Made by a program: the position numbers and the translations under genes. Positions 20,613 to 33,634 of a stretch of DNA of 64,000 nt are shown piece after piece. The notes beneath the pieces are model-generated. The model did not search any database and was not told where the DNA came from. It saw only the letters and a list, made by a program, of their open reading frames with translations. Position 1 is the first letter of the stretch. Each line of letters begins with the position of its first letter. Source of the DNA: Humulus lupulus. Lineage: Eukaryota > Streptophyta > Magnoliopsida > Rosales > Cannabaceae. The stretch is taken from positions 158,540,858 through 158,604,857 of the forward strand of contig NC_084794.1 in the NCBI RefSeq assembly GCF_963169125.1, written 5' to 3'.

Positions 20613-22846
20613 ATGTCACAAAATACAGAAAGAAATGCAGGCAATGACGCTCCACCACCTACAGTTCCGAATCTACAAATGCAAGCACTAATTGGGGAGA
20701 TGCGAAGGATGATGAGGGCGGAGTGTGAGCAAATACATGAGAGGTTGGATAGGGTAGAAGAAGGAACACAACGGAGGCCACGGAGGAATAGGGTGTATCA
20801 AAGGGAGGATGAGAATGAAGGGGATTTGGAAGGGGTAGTTTCTGATGAAGAGTTTGATAGGATGTCAGAGGGTAACCATAGGAGGTATGGCCGAGATAGG
20901 GAAGCTAGGAACTGGGTAGACAATAATTTGGGAAATATCAAGATGAGAATCCCCGCCTTTCAAGCCAAGAGTGATCCTGAGGCATACCTTGAGTGGGAAA
21001 AGAAGATGGAGTTGGTTTTCGATTGTCACAACTACTCTGACATGAAGAAGGTAAAACTAGCTGTCATTGAATTTACTGATTATGCTATTGTTTGGTGGGA
21101 TCAGTTGTGCATCAACAGGAGGCGAAATGGAGATCGTGCCATTGACACTTGGGAGGCTATGAAGAGGGTGATGAGGCGACGGTTTGTACCATCTCATTAT
21201 TATCAAGATCTCTACCTTAAGTTGCAGGGTCTTCGTCAGGGCTACAGAAGTGTTGATGAGTATTACAAGGAGATGGAGATGGATATGATTAGAGCCAACG
21301 TTGAAGAGGATCGGGAGGCAACCATGGCAAGGTTTTTGAATGGGTTGAACCGAGAGATTGCTGACCCAATCGAGCTACACCATTATGTGGAATTGGAGGA
21401 TTTGGTTCATATGGCAATCAAAGTTGAGAGGCAGCTCAAGAAGGGTAGTTCAAGTTTGAGGTCAAGACCGAGCCCACACAATCCAAGTACAACACCTTGG
21501 AGGTCGAACTATCCAAAGAAAGAAGACCAACCCACTTCATCATCTACACCAAAACCAGCCACCACAGCCACGCCACCTCAAGGTAAAACAACTCCTACTA
21601 AGTCTCATTCTAGTGGGATAAGGTGTTTCAAATGTCAGGGGCGAGGACACATAGCTAGCCAGTGTCCAAACAAGAGAGTCATGGTGATTCGAGAAAGTGG
21701 AGAGATAGATTCTGAAGATGAAGATGATCTTGCTGACATGCCACCATTGGAAGATGCTTCTGACAATGAGTATGGACCAGAATCTGGTGAGATGCTTGCA
21801 CTAGTCACAAGGCGAGTCCTGAATTTGCAAGCAAAAGAAGAGGAAGAAGAGGTGCAGCGAGAGAACATCTTCCACACTCGTTGTCATGTGAGAGACAAGG
21901 TATGTAGTGTCATTATTGATGGAGGTAGTTGTACTAATGTTGCTAGTGCTTCCATGGTTGCCAAGCTGGGGCTTACAACGCTTAGGCATCCTTGTCCATA
22001 CAAATTGCAATGGCTGAATGATACTGGTGAAGTGAGGGTTACAAAATAGGTGTTGGTATCATTTCGAATTGGCAAGTATGAGGATGAGGTATTGTGTGAT
22101 GTGGTTCCCATGCAAGCTGGACACCTCCTTCTAGGAAGGCCTTGGCTATTTGATCGGCGAGTCCAGCATGATGGCTTCACCAACAAGTACTCATTCACGT
22201 TCCATCAACGAACAATCACTCTAGCTCCATTGACGCCAAAGCAAGTATATGAAGACCAAGTGAGGTTGCAAAAATTGAGTGATCAAACAAAATTGAGTGA
22301 GCAAAAGAAGGAGAGTGAAAAGATGAATGAGAGTGAGAAAAAAGAGAGAAAAGGGTCGAACCAAGTGAGAGAGAAAAGAAAGAGAAGAGTTCGATCAATG
22401 AGGGAAAATTAAAGAGAAAACAAAATAATTTTTATGCAAAAAAAAGTGAGGTTAAGGAGGCTCTTTTAAACACTAACTAACTTGATGCTAACAAGGGTCG
22501 TCACAAGCAGGTTTTTGACCCCGGTGATTGGGTATGGGTACACATGAGGAAAGAGCGATTCCCAGCACAAAGACGTTCCAAATTGCTACCTCGAGGAGAT
22601 GGTCTGTTTCAAGTGCTAGAAAGGATCAATGACAATGCCTACAGACTCGATTTACCAGGTGAGTATACTGTTAGTGCTACTTTTAATGTTTCTGATTTGA
22701 GTCCTTTTGATGCAGGTGAAGATTTGAGGACAAATCCTTCTCAAGAGGGGGGGAATGATGAGGACACCAAGACTAAAGATCCAAGTCTAGTTCCAGTTGG
22801 TCTGGTGACGAGGGCGCGAGCCAAAAGACTCAGTTTAGGAGCTTGA
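20613..22846 (+). pseudogene. CRM-2 Gag-protease-integrase-tail ORF, broken
   Basis: The ATG at 20613 follows CTAAC (20583-20587) and TTGCAG. Gag is complete, with the zinc knuckle [14 protein letters not shown] near 21630-21670 and the protease motif IIDGGS near 21915. A CAG-to-TAG change ends the frame at 22047-22049. The Lys/Glu linker then carries a frameshift near 22345, and a TAA sits in the junction segment near 22480. The integrase tail ([16 protein letters not shown]) is open again at 22544-22846 and ends in the gamma LTR with TRARAKRLSLGA. At least three lesions, so it is dead. Confidence 0.9.
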
Positions 22847-23349
22847 TGAGTCTTATTGTATTTGTCATCTTGTATTTTTAATTTATTCACGTTATTTTTG
22901 TTATTTGGTTTTTCTTTATTTTGTAAAAGTCAAACACTTGACTTGTGTGAGCCGAAAGGTCTTGTTTTGTGAGCTGAAGAGTTGTGTTAGCCGAAAGGTC
23001 TTGTTTATGGTGCTTTCATTAGGAAGACCAAGGGTCTTGTTTTCATGTAATTTTTCGTTCTTATAAGGACTGCCAAAACAATGTGAAAAGGCAGATTATA
23101 TTGAATGAAATTGTGAGTTTATTTCTTCTTGAGTTCTTGAAGAAACTTTTGAACTTATCAAGGAGATTCCTTGTGGCGTTCATCTGACTTATCAAACAGA
23201 TTCCATCCCCGTTTGTGGCGTCTTCCTCATACCAAGGTTCGTGCTTGGCTAAGCATTGGGTCGCGGTTCCATTCCAATCTCGTATGTTCTTGGTGGCTGT
23301 TCCATATTTGGTGTCGGGTTTCATCACAATGTTGGTGTGGTTTGTATCA
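22756..23349 (+). repeat. CRM-2 3' LTR (subtype gamma)
   Basis: 594 bp, preceded by the coding polypurine tract AAGAGGGGGGGAA and followed by the TSD TGATG. Confidence 0.92.
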
Positions 23350-25472
23350 TGATGGGTATCCAGGATAAGGAATCCTGCCCTCCTGAGGGGATGACTATTA
23401 AGTCAATCTCAATCAGATAAGTGATTTAACACTAGTGGTTCCGGTAACCATACCAGGCTGATAGTCCTGAATAGAAGAGTGACAGTAGTACAAGTCACTA
23501 AGGTGGGATCCGTTCCCTTTATAGATAAGTGATCCTTTCACTAGCTTAAACAGGATAGGTGCATGATGATTATTCACCAACATAACCTTCCTCATGACCC
23601 TAGAGTCATAACTATGGAACAATGTTCCCTAGCCATGTGACAAGCAGTCACCTAGGCCTTAGGCCCTGGCTTTGAGTAACTAGTCCTAGACTAGCCAAGC
23701 GCTTATAATTTTCATCGACCTTCGGGTCGGTCCAACATTAATACCCCATATGAGTCCTTCAACACTGATATCGATTAGATCTAATCTTCATTCGGCCCTG
23801 CGTTCAGGACGCTTATGCCGTTTCTGACTCTTAAGTCAGTGTCCCTGACTAGTTAGTGCCATAAACAAGTAAGCAATGCCACCAAACATATATCACCTAT
23901 CCAATATATGAATACAGGGCATTCAACATGCTTACTTAACAAATACTAGCACAATTAAGATCATGCATAAACACAGAGGCTCAAGCTCTGAACAATATTA
24001 TACTCAGTATACCAAGCATGTCCTAATCACATGTTTCTCGTGCATTACATTTAAACATCCAACATGCATCAAGAATAACCATGCATGTCACATATACACA
24101 GAGTGCAATTTTCTTACCTCCAGTTCGAGCGAGAATTGGAACAAGAACGACCCTTGAGAACGATTGATCCTTAATCCTTTAGCGGTCACCTAGTCATAAC
24201 CAAATACAATCTCCGATTAATGAAAATCATCAAAGATAGGGTCTTGACCTAAACCCCACTCTCGGGACCTTGAAACATACCCACACGGTGAGTAGATTCG
24301 ATTCCGGGCAGTAAGGATTGAAACCCCGAGCCAAAAACCCTTAAAAACACTCAAAACAGGGTTATGAAAAAAACAGGGTAGCGCTACAACGGTACCCTCC
24401 TAGCGCCCCAGCGCTCAAGACAGAACCAAACCGCCCTAGCCTCCTCTGCAGGTAGTGCTGTAGCGCCCTATACTGGGCGTTGTAGTGCTACCTTCAGCCA
24501 GCATCTGCCCAGAAAGTTCTTCCTTCGATTCCACCATTTCTAACCCAAACCAAAAGCTTCCAAACATCAAATTAAGTCCCAAATGAACCCAAATACCATC
24601 CTCACATGCTCCAAGCATCACAACCACAAGAACCCTAGCCAAAACTCCAATCAACTCCTAACTTTTCAACTCAAAAACCAGCTGAAACTTAACTATGAAA
24701 ACAGAGCAAAAACAAGAGTTCTAATGGCTAAAAACTCACCTCAATCTCAGCAACACACACTCTTCAATGGTGGAGCATAACCCTAGCTTATCCCAGCTTG
24801 ATTCCTCAAAAAAAGCTTAAAAATCCAAGGGAAAATGAGGGAGAAAAACCATCGGGAGAGAAGGAGAATAACACTCTGTTTTCCTCTTCTTTCTACAGCC
24901 TTAATGGCTTATATCAATCTCTAAGGGTGAAAAGACCTAAATGCCCTCAAGTCTAAAATAAAGCCTTAATAGCCACCAAGGGGAAACTCGTCCTTTCACA
25001 CCTATTCCATTAATCATAATTAACACCCTCCAATTCTCGCTATTCTCAATATTCTCAAACACCAATAAATTATGTCCAATTACCCTTTAGTTCCCTATAA
25101 TGCTCTAATCATTAAAATCACCCCAAGACTCACCCCGAGCCCCGAACTTAAACCCGTTATGACCAGACCGAACACTTGCATTCCATGATCGTCTCATGCC
25201 GAAAAGCTCGAACAAATCCACATATAATGTGGTACCAATCATAACTCACCCACATACACGAAAATACACAATCACGCCCTCAACGGGCCAAATTACCAAA
25301 ATACCCTTATAATTATAAATACACCCATATGCATGCATGCATTCATCATCATATAATAATATAATTCACATAAACATGCATATGATCACTAAATAACATA
25401 ATAAATCAATTATGTCCCTCCCGGCCTCCTAATCAAGGTCCTAACCCTTATTAGGAAATTTGGGGCATTACA

Positions 25473-26427
25473 ACTATCCCCTCCTTATAGAAATTCCGTC
25501 CTCGAAATTTACCTAAACTGCCAAAATAAACATTCCGCACAACTGATTCCAGTTTCCCAGGTCGTTCTCTCGACCTCACTGTCTCTGTAGCATTACCTTA
25601 ACTCAAGGTGCACTGTGGTCCTCAAAACCTTATTACTTTTACTACAATCTGAACTGGCTATTCCTTACCGGAATACTTAACCTTAACCTTCAGATTCTTA
25701 TTACTCAACTCATGAGTTCCTTTAACCCATGTCCCCTGCATGGTAACACATAACACACTGCGTTCAACTGACAGTGCCAAAGATAAGGCTGATCCAAAGT
25801 CAACCTAACCAGACCTATTCAGAATTTAACTGTTGAGATAATCTAGGGCTTAGCTTGCCCTTAACTCCTCATCCCTTTCCATGGTGATACTTTAAGGAAG
25901 ATACATTCTCCTACTTGCAACTCTATGTTCCTGCTTTCAAATTCAGTAAAACTTTTCCATTTATTCTGAGAAGTGAGCATCCAAGCTTCAATCTCTAGCA
26001 ATCTCATTAGTCCCCTGAACCACCTTAGGATCCATATATATAACTTGATATCTTATAAGATGTTCTTCCAATAATAATTGGATAACCCTCTCTCTCTCTG
26101 ATTTACCATTAGTCTGAGAGTAATAAACTGTACCGAATTCCATCTATATACTCATTGCCTTCTCTCACCCTTCCATAATTTGGAAGTCGCACTAGAGTCT
26201 TTATCTGATAAGATAGACCTTGAGTTTCATGAAGGCACTCTATCTCTCTCATGGAGATCTGATTACTGATCAACTGTATTATTTACTCATTCTTACTGGT
26301 AGAAGTGAACTCACTTGGACTACTGGTCCATCACGACTCAATGCCAGCTCACTAACCTGGAAATCCCACCGTGAAACCCACCGCGATGCTCTCTTATTTC
26401 CATTATAAAATACTCAAAGGCTACCAT
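25473..26427 (-). pseudogene. Tekay B 3' internal remnant: polypurine tract and decayed integrase C-terminus
   Basis: Minus-strand CTATAAGGAGGGGATAGT is the polypurine tract (25473-25490). Further right, near 25840-25950, the minus strand reads the integrase C-terminal block in a decayed form (RNIELQVGECIFLKVSPWKG, followed by stops). The rest of pol is missing because LTR C of another element begins at 26428. Confidence 0.65.
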
Positions 26428-26894
26428 TGTAGTGACCCAACTACTCTAGACTTTTGGACCATTAATGAAACTACGCATACAAATCCTTACTAAAACTTAC
26501 ATTGCGAAAATATAGGTAACTTGTAAAAATAAGAGTTACTTACAAAATATCAAGAAGGATATGGGATCCCATTGTCTTAAAAACAAAACATAATTTAAAA
26601 TAAAAGAGTTACATAGAAAGTGCGGAAAAATTACACATAAACCCATAAATAAAAGACTACATCCCCGAAATCGAACTCTCGACTCCTTGAATCCATTCAC
26701 CATCGATACACATTCTCCCAAGCATCCATGAATCTTACCGCCACTATAGCTATTTTCCTGCACATATAAACAAATAGGAATGAGCCTAATGTCCATCAAG
26801 GAAAAATCTAACACATAGTTCATATAATTTCATAAGAAACATAAAAACTTAACATAACACTTATTACATACACATACTATAATGGCCATTATTA

Positions 26895-27014
26895 CTTGGG
26901 GTCCCATAGACTAAACAAGTCATATGCCCATGAGATTAGTGGGGTCCTACTAGCTAAGTAGGTCATATGCCCATCATCTATTTGGGGTCTTGTTAGTCAT
27001 ATGGGTCATATGCC
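26895..27014. repeat. ~45-bp tandem repeats in LTR C
   Basis: Three imperfect units built on GGGGTC...AGTCATATGCC. CRM-3 is inserted in the last unit. Confidence 0.7.
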
Positions 27015-27696
27015 TGATGAGGACACCAAGACTAAAAATCCATGTCAAGTTCCAGTTGATCCAAGTCAAGAGGGGAGGAATGATGAGGACACCAGTTTAG
27101 GAGCTTGATCAATATTTAGCTTCCTGTAATGAGTCTTTTTATTTTTAATCACGTTTTTTATTTAGTCTTTGTTTATTTTGTGATAAGTCAAGCATTTGAC
27201 TTGTGTGAGTCCAATAGTCCTTTTGTCTTTAATTTTCGGTTTTCATTTGGAAGACAAAAAGCTTGTCTTTAATTTCGGTTTTCATGAGGAAGACAAAAGG
27301 CTTGTCTTTAATTTCAGTTTTCATTAGGAAGACAAATGGGCTGTCCTTAATTTTTCGGTTTCATTAGGAAGACAAAGGGGCTTGTCTTGATGTAATTTTC
27401 GGCTATATAAGGCCTTGAAAACATTTGGAAAAAAACAGATTATGTTGAATGAAATTGTGAGTTTATTTCTTCTTGAGTTCTTGAAGAAACTTTTGAACTT
27501 ATCAAGGAGATTCCTTGTGGCGTTCATCCTGACTTATCAAACGGATTCCATCCCCGTTTGTGGCGTCTTCCTCATACCAAGGTTCGTGCTTGGCTAAGCA
27601 TTGGGTCGCGGTTCCATTCCAATCTCGAATGTTCTTGGTGGCTGTTCCATATTTGGTGTCGGGTTTCGTCACACAGTGTTGGTGTGGTTCGTATCA
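27015..27696 (+). repeat. CRM-3 5' LTR
   Basis: 682 bp, starts TGATGAGG and ends GTATCA. Contains the internal second LTR start, the W-box palindrome (first half mutated to AAGTCAAGC) and a TATATAAG box. Confidence 0.93.
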
Positions 27697-27698
27697 GT

Positions 27699-27710
27699 TG
27701 GTATCAGAGC
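27699..27710 (+). other. CRM-3 primer-binding site
   Basis: TGGTATCAGAGC, a perfect initiator tRNA-Met complement. Confidence 0.92.
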
Positions 27711-28930
27711 TTAGGATCATCCGGTTTGGCCTATCCTTTTTCATTTGTGTTTTCTATTCAATTCATTTTTCAATATTAGGGTTTCTGAAATAAAAAAAAA
27801 TAAAAAAAATCAATTCGTGTTCCTATATTCAATTCGTGTTCATCTAGTTGTGTTTTTCTATTCTAGAGCTTGTTGAAATCGTGAATTAGGGTTCTTAACG
27901 TGAATTAGGGCTTTGAGTATTTCTCTTGTTCTAATTGTGGAATCTGAATTGTCATTGAGTTTCTTCTCTTGTGTTTTGTTTTGAAATCTGAATTTTGCCT
28001 TGGGTTTCTCTTGTTTTGTTGTGAAATCCGAATGTGCTTTGGGTTTTTCTTGTTCTAATTGTGGAATCTGAATTTGCATTGGTTTTTTTTTTTCTAGTTC
28101 TTATTGTGAAATCCGAAACTACTATAGTTAATTTCCTCATTTCAATTGTTTCCTTGTTCAATCATTTCCTTATTTCCAAATTTTCCATTATATCTTTGTG
28201 AAATCCCTTGAAATCCGAAAGTACTCTAGAGCCACAAATTGGTATTGTTAATTCCCTTGTTTCAATTGTGTCCCTGGTTTCAATTGTTGCTTTAGTTGTG
28301 GTGAAATCTGAGATTGGTTTCTCATGTTATTGGGAGTGTTGTTGAATCATAGATTGGTTTGTTCTTGAATCTGTTTTAGTAACACAAATTGCTTGGTTTT
28401 CGGGTTGGCTCTTTGGTATTCATTTTTTTTGTTCGGGTTGGCTCTTTGTTCTTGAAAGAAAAAAAAAAGAAAAAAAAAAGAAGAAAGAAAAGAAAGAAGA
28501 AGAAAACAAAAACCAAGAGGATCCGAACTCTAAAAAAAAAAAAAAAAAAAAAAAAAAGAGTCTGGAAACCCCTCTTAAAAAATTTTGTTCTATTCTTGTT
28601 CCCCATGGTCTAGGGGCCTTTTTCCCAAAACCCCACACAAGTGTTCCAAAAATCACCAGTTTTCGCCACTTTTTCATCAGTTTTCGTTTGGTTTGTTTGG
28701 TAGGATTAGCTGCTTGAACCTCCATATCACCGTTTCATTCGTTTTCAAAGAGCTTAAAGAAGAATAGAGTGGAAAAAGGCAGTGGTGTGAGCTTATTTGA
28801 GGGTAAAAGCCATCATTGAGTGCAAACACGAGTGTACTTGAGTGACCATTTTCTTTGAGTGAAACACGTGAGAGAGTGCAGTGAGGTCTTTTCTCCATAT
28901 TATTCTAACCTTATTTTGCAGATTTCCATC

Positions 28931-31167
28931 ATGGCACAAAATCCAGAGAAAGATGCAAGCAATGATATTCCGCCACCTGAGGTTCCGAATCTACAAATGC
29001 AAGCATTAATTGGGGAGATGCGAAGGATGATGAGGGCGGAGTGTGAGCAGATACATGAGAGGTTGGATAGGGTAGAAGAGGGAACGCAATGGAGGGCACG
29101 GAGGAACAGGGTGCAACAACGGGATGTTGAGGGTGAAAGAGAGTTTGATGGGGGCGATTTAGAGGAAGAATATGATAGGATGTCAGAGGGTAACCATAGG
29201 AGGTATGGCCGAGATAGAGAAGCTAGGAACTGGGTAGACAATAATTTGGGAAATATCAAGATGAGAATCCCCGCCTTTCAAGGCAAGAGTGATTCGGAAG
29301 CATACCTTGAGTGGGAGAAGATGGAGTTGGTTTTCGATTGTCACAACTACTCTGACATGAAGAAGGTAAAACTTGCTGCCATTGAGTTTACTGATTATGC
29401 TATTGTTTGGTGGGATCAGTTGTGCATCAACAGGAGGCGGAGTGGAGATCGCCCTATTGACACATGGGAGGCCATGAAGAGGGTGATGAGGCGACGGTTT
29501 GTACCACCTCATTATTATCGAGATCTCTACCTTAAGTTGCAGGGTCTTCATCAGGGCTACAGAAGTGTTGATGAGTATTACAAGGAGATGGAGATGGCTA
29601 TGATTAGAGCCAATGTTGAAGAGGATCGGGAGGCAACCATGGCAAGGTTTTTGAATGGGTTGAACCGAGAGATTGCTGACCCAATCGAGCTACACCATTA
29701 TGTGGAATTGGAGGATTTGGTTCATATGGCAATCAAAGTTGAGAGGCAGCTCAAGAAGGGTAGTTCAAGTTCGAGGTCAAGACCGAGCCCACACAATCCA
29801 AGTACAACACCTTGGAGGTCGAACTATCCAAAGAAAGAAGACCAACCCACTTCATCATCTACACCAAAACCAGCCACCACAGCCACACCACCTCAAGGTA
29901 AAACAACTCCTACTAAGTCTCATTCTAGTGAGATAAGGTGTTTCAAATGTCAGGGGCGAGGACACATAGCTAGCCAGTGTCCAAACAAGAGAGTCATGGT
30001 GATTCGAGAAAGTGGAGAGATAGATTCCGAAGAAGAAGATGCTTTTGATGACATGCCACCATTGGAGGAAGCTTCTATGGGTAGTGAGGAGTTTGGGGCA
30101 GAATCTGGTGAGATGCTTGCACTAGTCACACGACGAGCCTTGAATTTGCAAGCAAAAGAAGAGGAAGAAGAGGTGCAGCGGGAGAACATCTTTCACACTC
30201 GTTGTCATGTGAAAGACAAGGTATGTAGTGTGATTATTGATGGAGGTAGTTGTGCTAACGTTGCTAGTTCTTCCATGGTTGAGAAGCTGGGGCTCCCAAC
30301 GCTTAAACATCCTTGTCCATACAAGTTGCAGTGGTTGAATGATAGTGGTGAAGTGAGGGTTACAAAACAGGTGCTAGTCTCATTTCGAATTGGCAAGTAT
30401 GAAGATGAGGTGCTGTGTGATGTGGTTCCCATGCAAGCTGGACACCTCCTTCTAGGAAGGCCTTTGCAATTTGATCGGCGGGTGCAGCATGACGGCTTCA
30501 CCAACAACTATTCATTCACATTCCGTCAACGAACAATCACTCTAGCTCCATTGACGCCAAAGCAAGTATATGAAGACCAAGTGAGGTTGCAAAAATTGAG
30601 TGATAAAAAAATATTGAGTGAGCAAAAGAAGGAGAGTGAAAAGATGAATGAGAGTGAGAAAAAAGAGAGACAAAGAGAGAAAAGGGTTGAATCAAGTGAG
30701 CGAGAAAAGAAAGAGAAGAGTTCGATCAATGAGGGAAAATTAGAGAGAAAACAAAATAATTTTTATGCAAAAAAAAGTGAGGTTAGGAGGCTCTTTTAAA
30801 CACTAACCAACTTGATGCTAACAAGCAGGTTTTTGATCCCGGTGATTGGGTATGGTTACACATGAGGAAAGAGCGATTCCCAGCACAAAGACGTTCCAAA
30901 TTGCTACCTCGAGGAGATGGGCCGTTTCAAGTGCTAGAAAGGATCAATGACAATGCCTACAGACTCGATTTACCAGGTGAGTATACTGTTAGTGCTACTT
31001 TTAATGTTTCTGATTTGAGTCCTTTTGATGCAGGTGACGATTTGAGGTCAAATCTTTCTCAAGAGGGGGGGAATGATGAGGACACCAAGACTAAAAATCC
31101 ATGTCAAGTTCCAGTTGATCCAAGTCAAGAGGGGAGGAATGATGAGGACACCAGTTTAGGAGCTTGA
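28931..31167 (+). pseudogene. CRM-3 Gag-protease-integrase-tail ORF, frameshifted
   Basis: The ATG at 28931 (MAQNPEKDAS) comes ten bases after the TTTGCAG acceptor-like site. The first 622 codons are open and hold the full Gag, the zinc knuckle [14 protein letters not shown] and the protease IIDGGS. Just before the shared junction one A is missing (GTTAGGAGG for GTTAAGGAGG, near 30783), so the frame ends at 30799. The integrase tail continues in another frame at 30862-31167 and ends in the 3' LTR. Its Gag N-terminal half differs from CRM-1 and CRM-7 (RVQQRDVEGEREFDGGDLEE), showing at least two gag lineages. A single-base lesion is the only break seen. Confidence 0.9.
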
Positions 31168-31755
31168 TCAATATTTAGCTTCCTGTAATGAGTCTTTTTA
31201 TTTTTAATCACGTTTTTTATTTAGTCTTTGTTTATTTTGTGATAAGTCAAACATTTGACTTGAGTGAGTCCAATAGTCCTTTTGTCTTTAATTTTCGGTT
31301 TTCATTTGGAAGACAAAAAGCTTGTCTTTAATTTCGGTTTTCATGAGGAAGACAAAAAGGCTTGTCTTTAATTTCAGTTTTCATTAAGAAGACAAATGGG
31401 TTGTCCTTAATTTTTCGGTTTCATTAGGAAGACAAAGGGGCTTGTCTTGATGTAATTTTCGGCTATATAAGGCCTTGAAAACATTTGGAAAAAAATAGAT
31501 TATGTTGAATGAAATTGTGAGTTTATTTCTTCTTGAGTTCTTGAAGAAACTTTTGAACTTATCAAGGAGATTCCTTGTGGCGTTCATCCTGACTTATCAA
31601 ACGGATTCCATCCCCGTTTGTGGCGTTTTCCTCATACCAAGGTTCGTGCTTGGCTAAGCATTGGGTCGCGGTTCCATTCCAATCTCGAATGTTCTTGGTG
31701 GCTGTTCCATATTTGGTGTCGGGTTTCGTCACACTTGTTGGCGTGGTTCGTATCA
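31074..31755 (+). repeat. CRM-3 3' LTR
   Basis: 682 bp. Differs from the 5' LTR at several places (for example CACACTTGTTGGCG at the end against CACACAGTGTTGGTG), so it is older than CRM-1. Confidence 0.93.
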
Positions 31756-32468
31756 ATGCCCAAGCCTACAAACATACATATCATAACACTTATCATAACA
31801 TAAGAAACATAAGATAACATATAGAACATATAACATATACATTTCTATCCTATTTTCCTTACCAAAGTTACCGGGATAAGAGGACAGCGTTGGGACTTTT
31901 GGAACACTCCTAAAACCATATATAACAGGGTGAGTTGATTGAAGAAAAAGTAATGAAAAGAATGGAAGGAATGGAATGACTAAACCTTTGAGAAACATAC
32001 TTACCAAAAACTTATGTGCAAGTTCTTAGATTTCCTAACCAAAATAAGAATAAGGTTAGAAGACTGAGTAGAAGACTATGAGAAGGAAAAATAACATAAA
32101 ACCAATGAACTAGAGTGTGGAAATACCTTGAAGACTTGTAGATCAATCTAAACCTCGAACCGAAATACTATAGAACCTTACTTCCCAAAGTGTTTGATAA
32201 GCTTATGATGATCAAGCTTATGATTTCCCCAAACCAGGTGTTTACACTCTCACACTCACTTAGCACTTGCAGCCTCTGAACTTATAGAGTTTAGGAATGA
32301 AAGGATCTAAATTTTACTTGAATAAAAATAATAGCTTTCTAGGTGAAAATAATTTGAATAATCGTTCAGCAGAGGCTGAAGACTCGTTCAAAAAGATGCT
32401 GGACTTATCAAGAGGTTGAATGGCTGAAAGGAAAAAGAATTCAAAAACTTTTGAAATATACTGAAGGA

Positions 32469-32572
32469 GGCGATATATCGCCCCATGTAGGCGATATATC
32501 GCCTGGGTCAGTATGCCCGAGGCTGTCGTGCATCGTCTCGTGTTTTCCGTATCTACGTGCTGCGATATATCG
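32469..32572. repeat. Repeated GGCGATATATCGCC palindromes in LTR C
   Basis: GGCGATATATCGCC occurs at 32469-32482 and 32490-32503, and its core CGATATATCG again at 32563-32572. The related LTR D has the core at 61320-61329 and a decayed copy near 61242. The surrounding text (CCCGAGGC, TACGTG) is also shared. Confidence 0.85.
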
Positions 32573-32903
32573 GCACACGCTGATTATTTAAACACGAAAT
32601 TACACATTTTTAGCTAAGTTTGAATGGAGTAAACAACCTTGACTAAGCCCTCAACGTATTCAAAGCTGCTGACTGACCTTATAGCATTCAAACTTTTACC
32701 CTTATTAAATTTAATCCTCAAAATACTTAATCCTTAATCATCCATACATAACATGTGCTTAAAATCCTATTGGTCCTTATCTAAACCTTATAGTATAATA
32801 AATATTTTCCTTAATATCATCATATAATCATACCTTAGGTTAACATTAATATTCTTAAACTATAGCTTAAACTTAGAAAATCTACAAGTACTACTATGAG
32901 TGT

Positions 32904-33620
32904 TGATGAGGACACCAAGACCCAAGTATCAAGTCAAGTTCCAGTTGGTCCAGTGACGAGGGCACGAGCCAAGAGATTCAAGGAAGAACTTAACAGCCTA
33001 GTCCACAAAGTCCTAAAACAAGAGGAGACCGTGGTCAACATTGAAGGAGAACAAAGACTTGTCTTACTCATCAAAGTTGACTGAGTTTAGGAGCTTAATG
33101 AGTCTTTTTATTTTTAGTCACGTTTTTTAGTCTTTGTTTATTTTGTGATAAGTCAAACATTTGACTTGTGTGAGTCCAATAGTCCTTTTGTCTTTAATTT
33201 TCGGTTTTCATGAGGAAGACAAAAGGCTTGTCTTTAATTTCGGTTTTCATTAGGAAGACAAAGGGGCTGTCCTTAATTTTTCGGTTTCATTAGGAAGACC
33301 AAGGGTCTTGTTTTCATGTAATTTTCGTCCTTATAAGGACTGCCAAAACAATGTGAAAAATCAAATTATGTTGAATGAAATTGTGAGTTTATTTCTTCTT
33401 GAGTTCTTGAAGAAACTTTTGAACTTATCAAGGAGATTCCTTGTGGCGTTCATCCTGACTTATCAAATGGATTCCATCCCCGTTTGTGGCGTCTTCCTCA
33501 TACCAAGGTTCGTGCTTGGCTAAGCATTGGGTTGCGGTTCCATTCCAATCTCGTATGTTCTTGGTGGCTGTTCCATATTTGGTGTCGGGTTTCATCACAA
33601 AGTTGGTGTAGTTCGTATCA
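32904..33620 (+). repeat. CRM-4 5' LTR (subtype beta)
   Basis: Carries the long coding tail (VTRARAKRFKEELNSLVHK), the W-box palindrome (33150-33167) and CTTATAAGG in place of the TATATAAG box. Confidence 0.92.
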
Positions 33621-33622
33621 GT

Positions 33623-33634
33623 TGGTATCAGAGC
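33623..33634 (+). other. CRM-4 primer-binding site
   Basis: TGGTATCAGAGC, perfect initiator tRNA-Met complement. Confidence 0.92.

Larger units (their letters stand above)
18150..23349 (+). mobile_element. CRM-2: non-autonomous CRM element, decayed ORF
   Basis: The TSD TGATG (18145-18149, 23350-23354) flanks gamma-subtype LTRs. The 5' LTR starts TGCTGAGG instead of TGATGAGG and is itself split by an opposite-facing solo LTR. Internal parts are the PBS (19387-19398), a leader with the ~38-nt repeats, gag-protease and the shared junction lacking RT, RNase H and the integrase core. Confidence 0.92.
17645..25472 (-). repeat. Tekay B 3' LTR, split by CRM-2
   Basis: It begins TGTAACGCCCTAAAC and ends GGGGCATTACA at 25472, followed by a minus-strand polypurine tract (25473-25490). 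Without CRM-2 the LTR is about 2.6 kb (17645-18149 plus 23355-25472). The join at the CRM-2 TSD is exact. No gene is seen in it; text around 24360-24500 repeats GCGCTA/TAGCGC-like words. The matching 5' LTR is not in the window. Confidence 0.75.
27015..31755 (+). mobile_element. CRM-3: non-autonomous CRM element
   Basis: The TSD ATGCC (27010-27014, 31756-31760) flanks two 682-bp alpha LTRs with roughly eight differences. Internal order: PBS TGGTATCAGAGC, repeat leader with an A-tract (28532-28557), gag-protease ORF, shared junction, integrase tail, PPT. Confidence 0.95.
26428..32903 (-). repeat. Tekay C LTR (TGTAGTGACCC type), split by CRM-3
   Basis: It begins TGTAGTGACCCAACTACTCTA and aligns by eye with the LTR at 59813 (shared GATATGGGATCCCATTGT and TTTTCCTGCACAT). 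The two host pieces are 26428-27014 and 31761-32903, joined exactly at CRM-3's TSD. It is cut on the right by CRM-4. Orientation is inferred from the LTR at 59813, which lies 3' of a minus-strand pol. No coding sequence is seen. Confidence 0.75.

Noticed and set aside
28389..28613. Lysine- or phenylalanine-rich ORFs around the leader A-tracts
   Set aside because: Pure low-complexity translation of poly-A/T runs.
30205..30507. Minus-strand ORFs opposite gag-protease (for example [13 protein letters not shown]...) found in several CRM copies
   Set aside because: Shadows of the real plus-strand protease frame; their repetition follows from copy identity.
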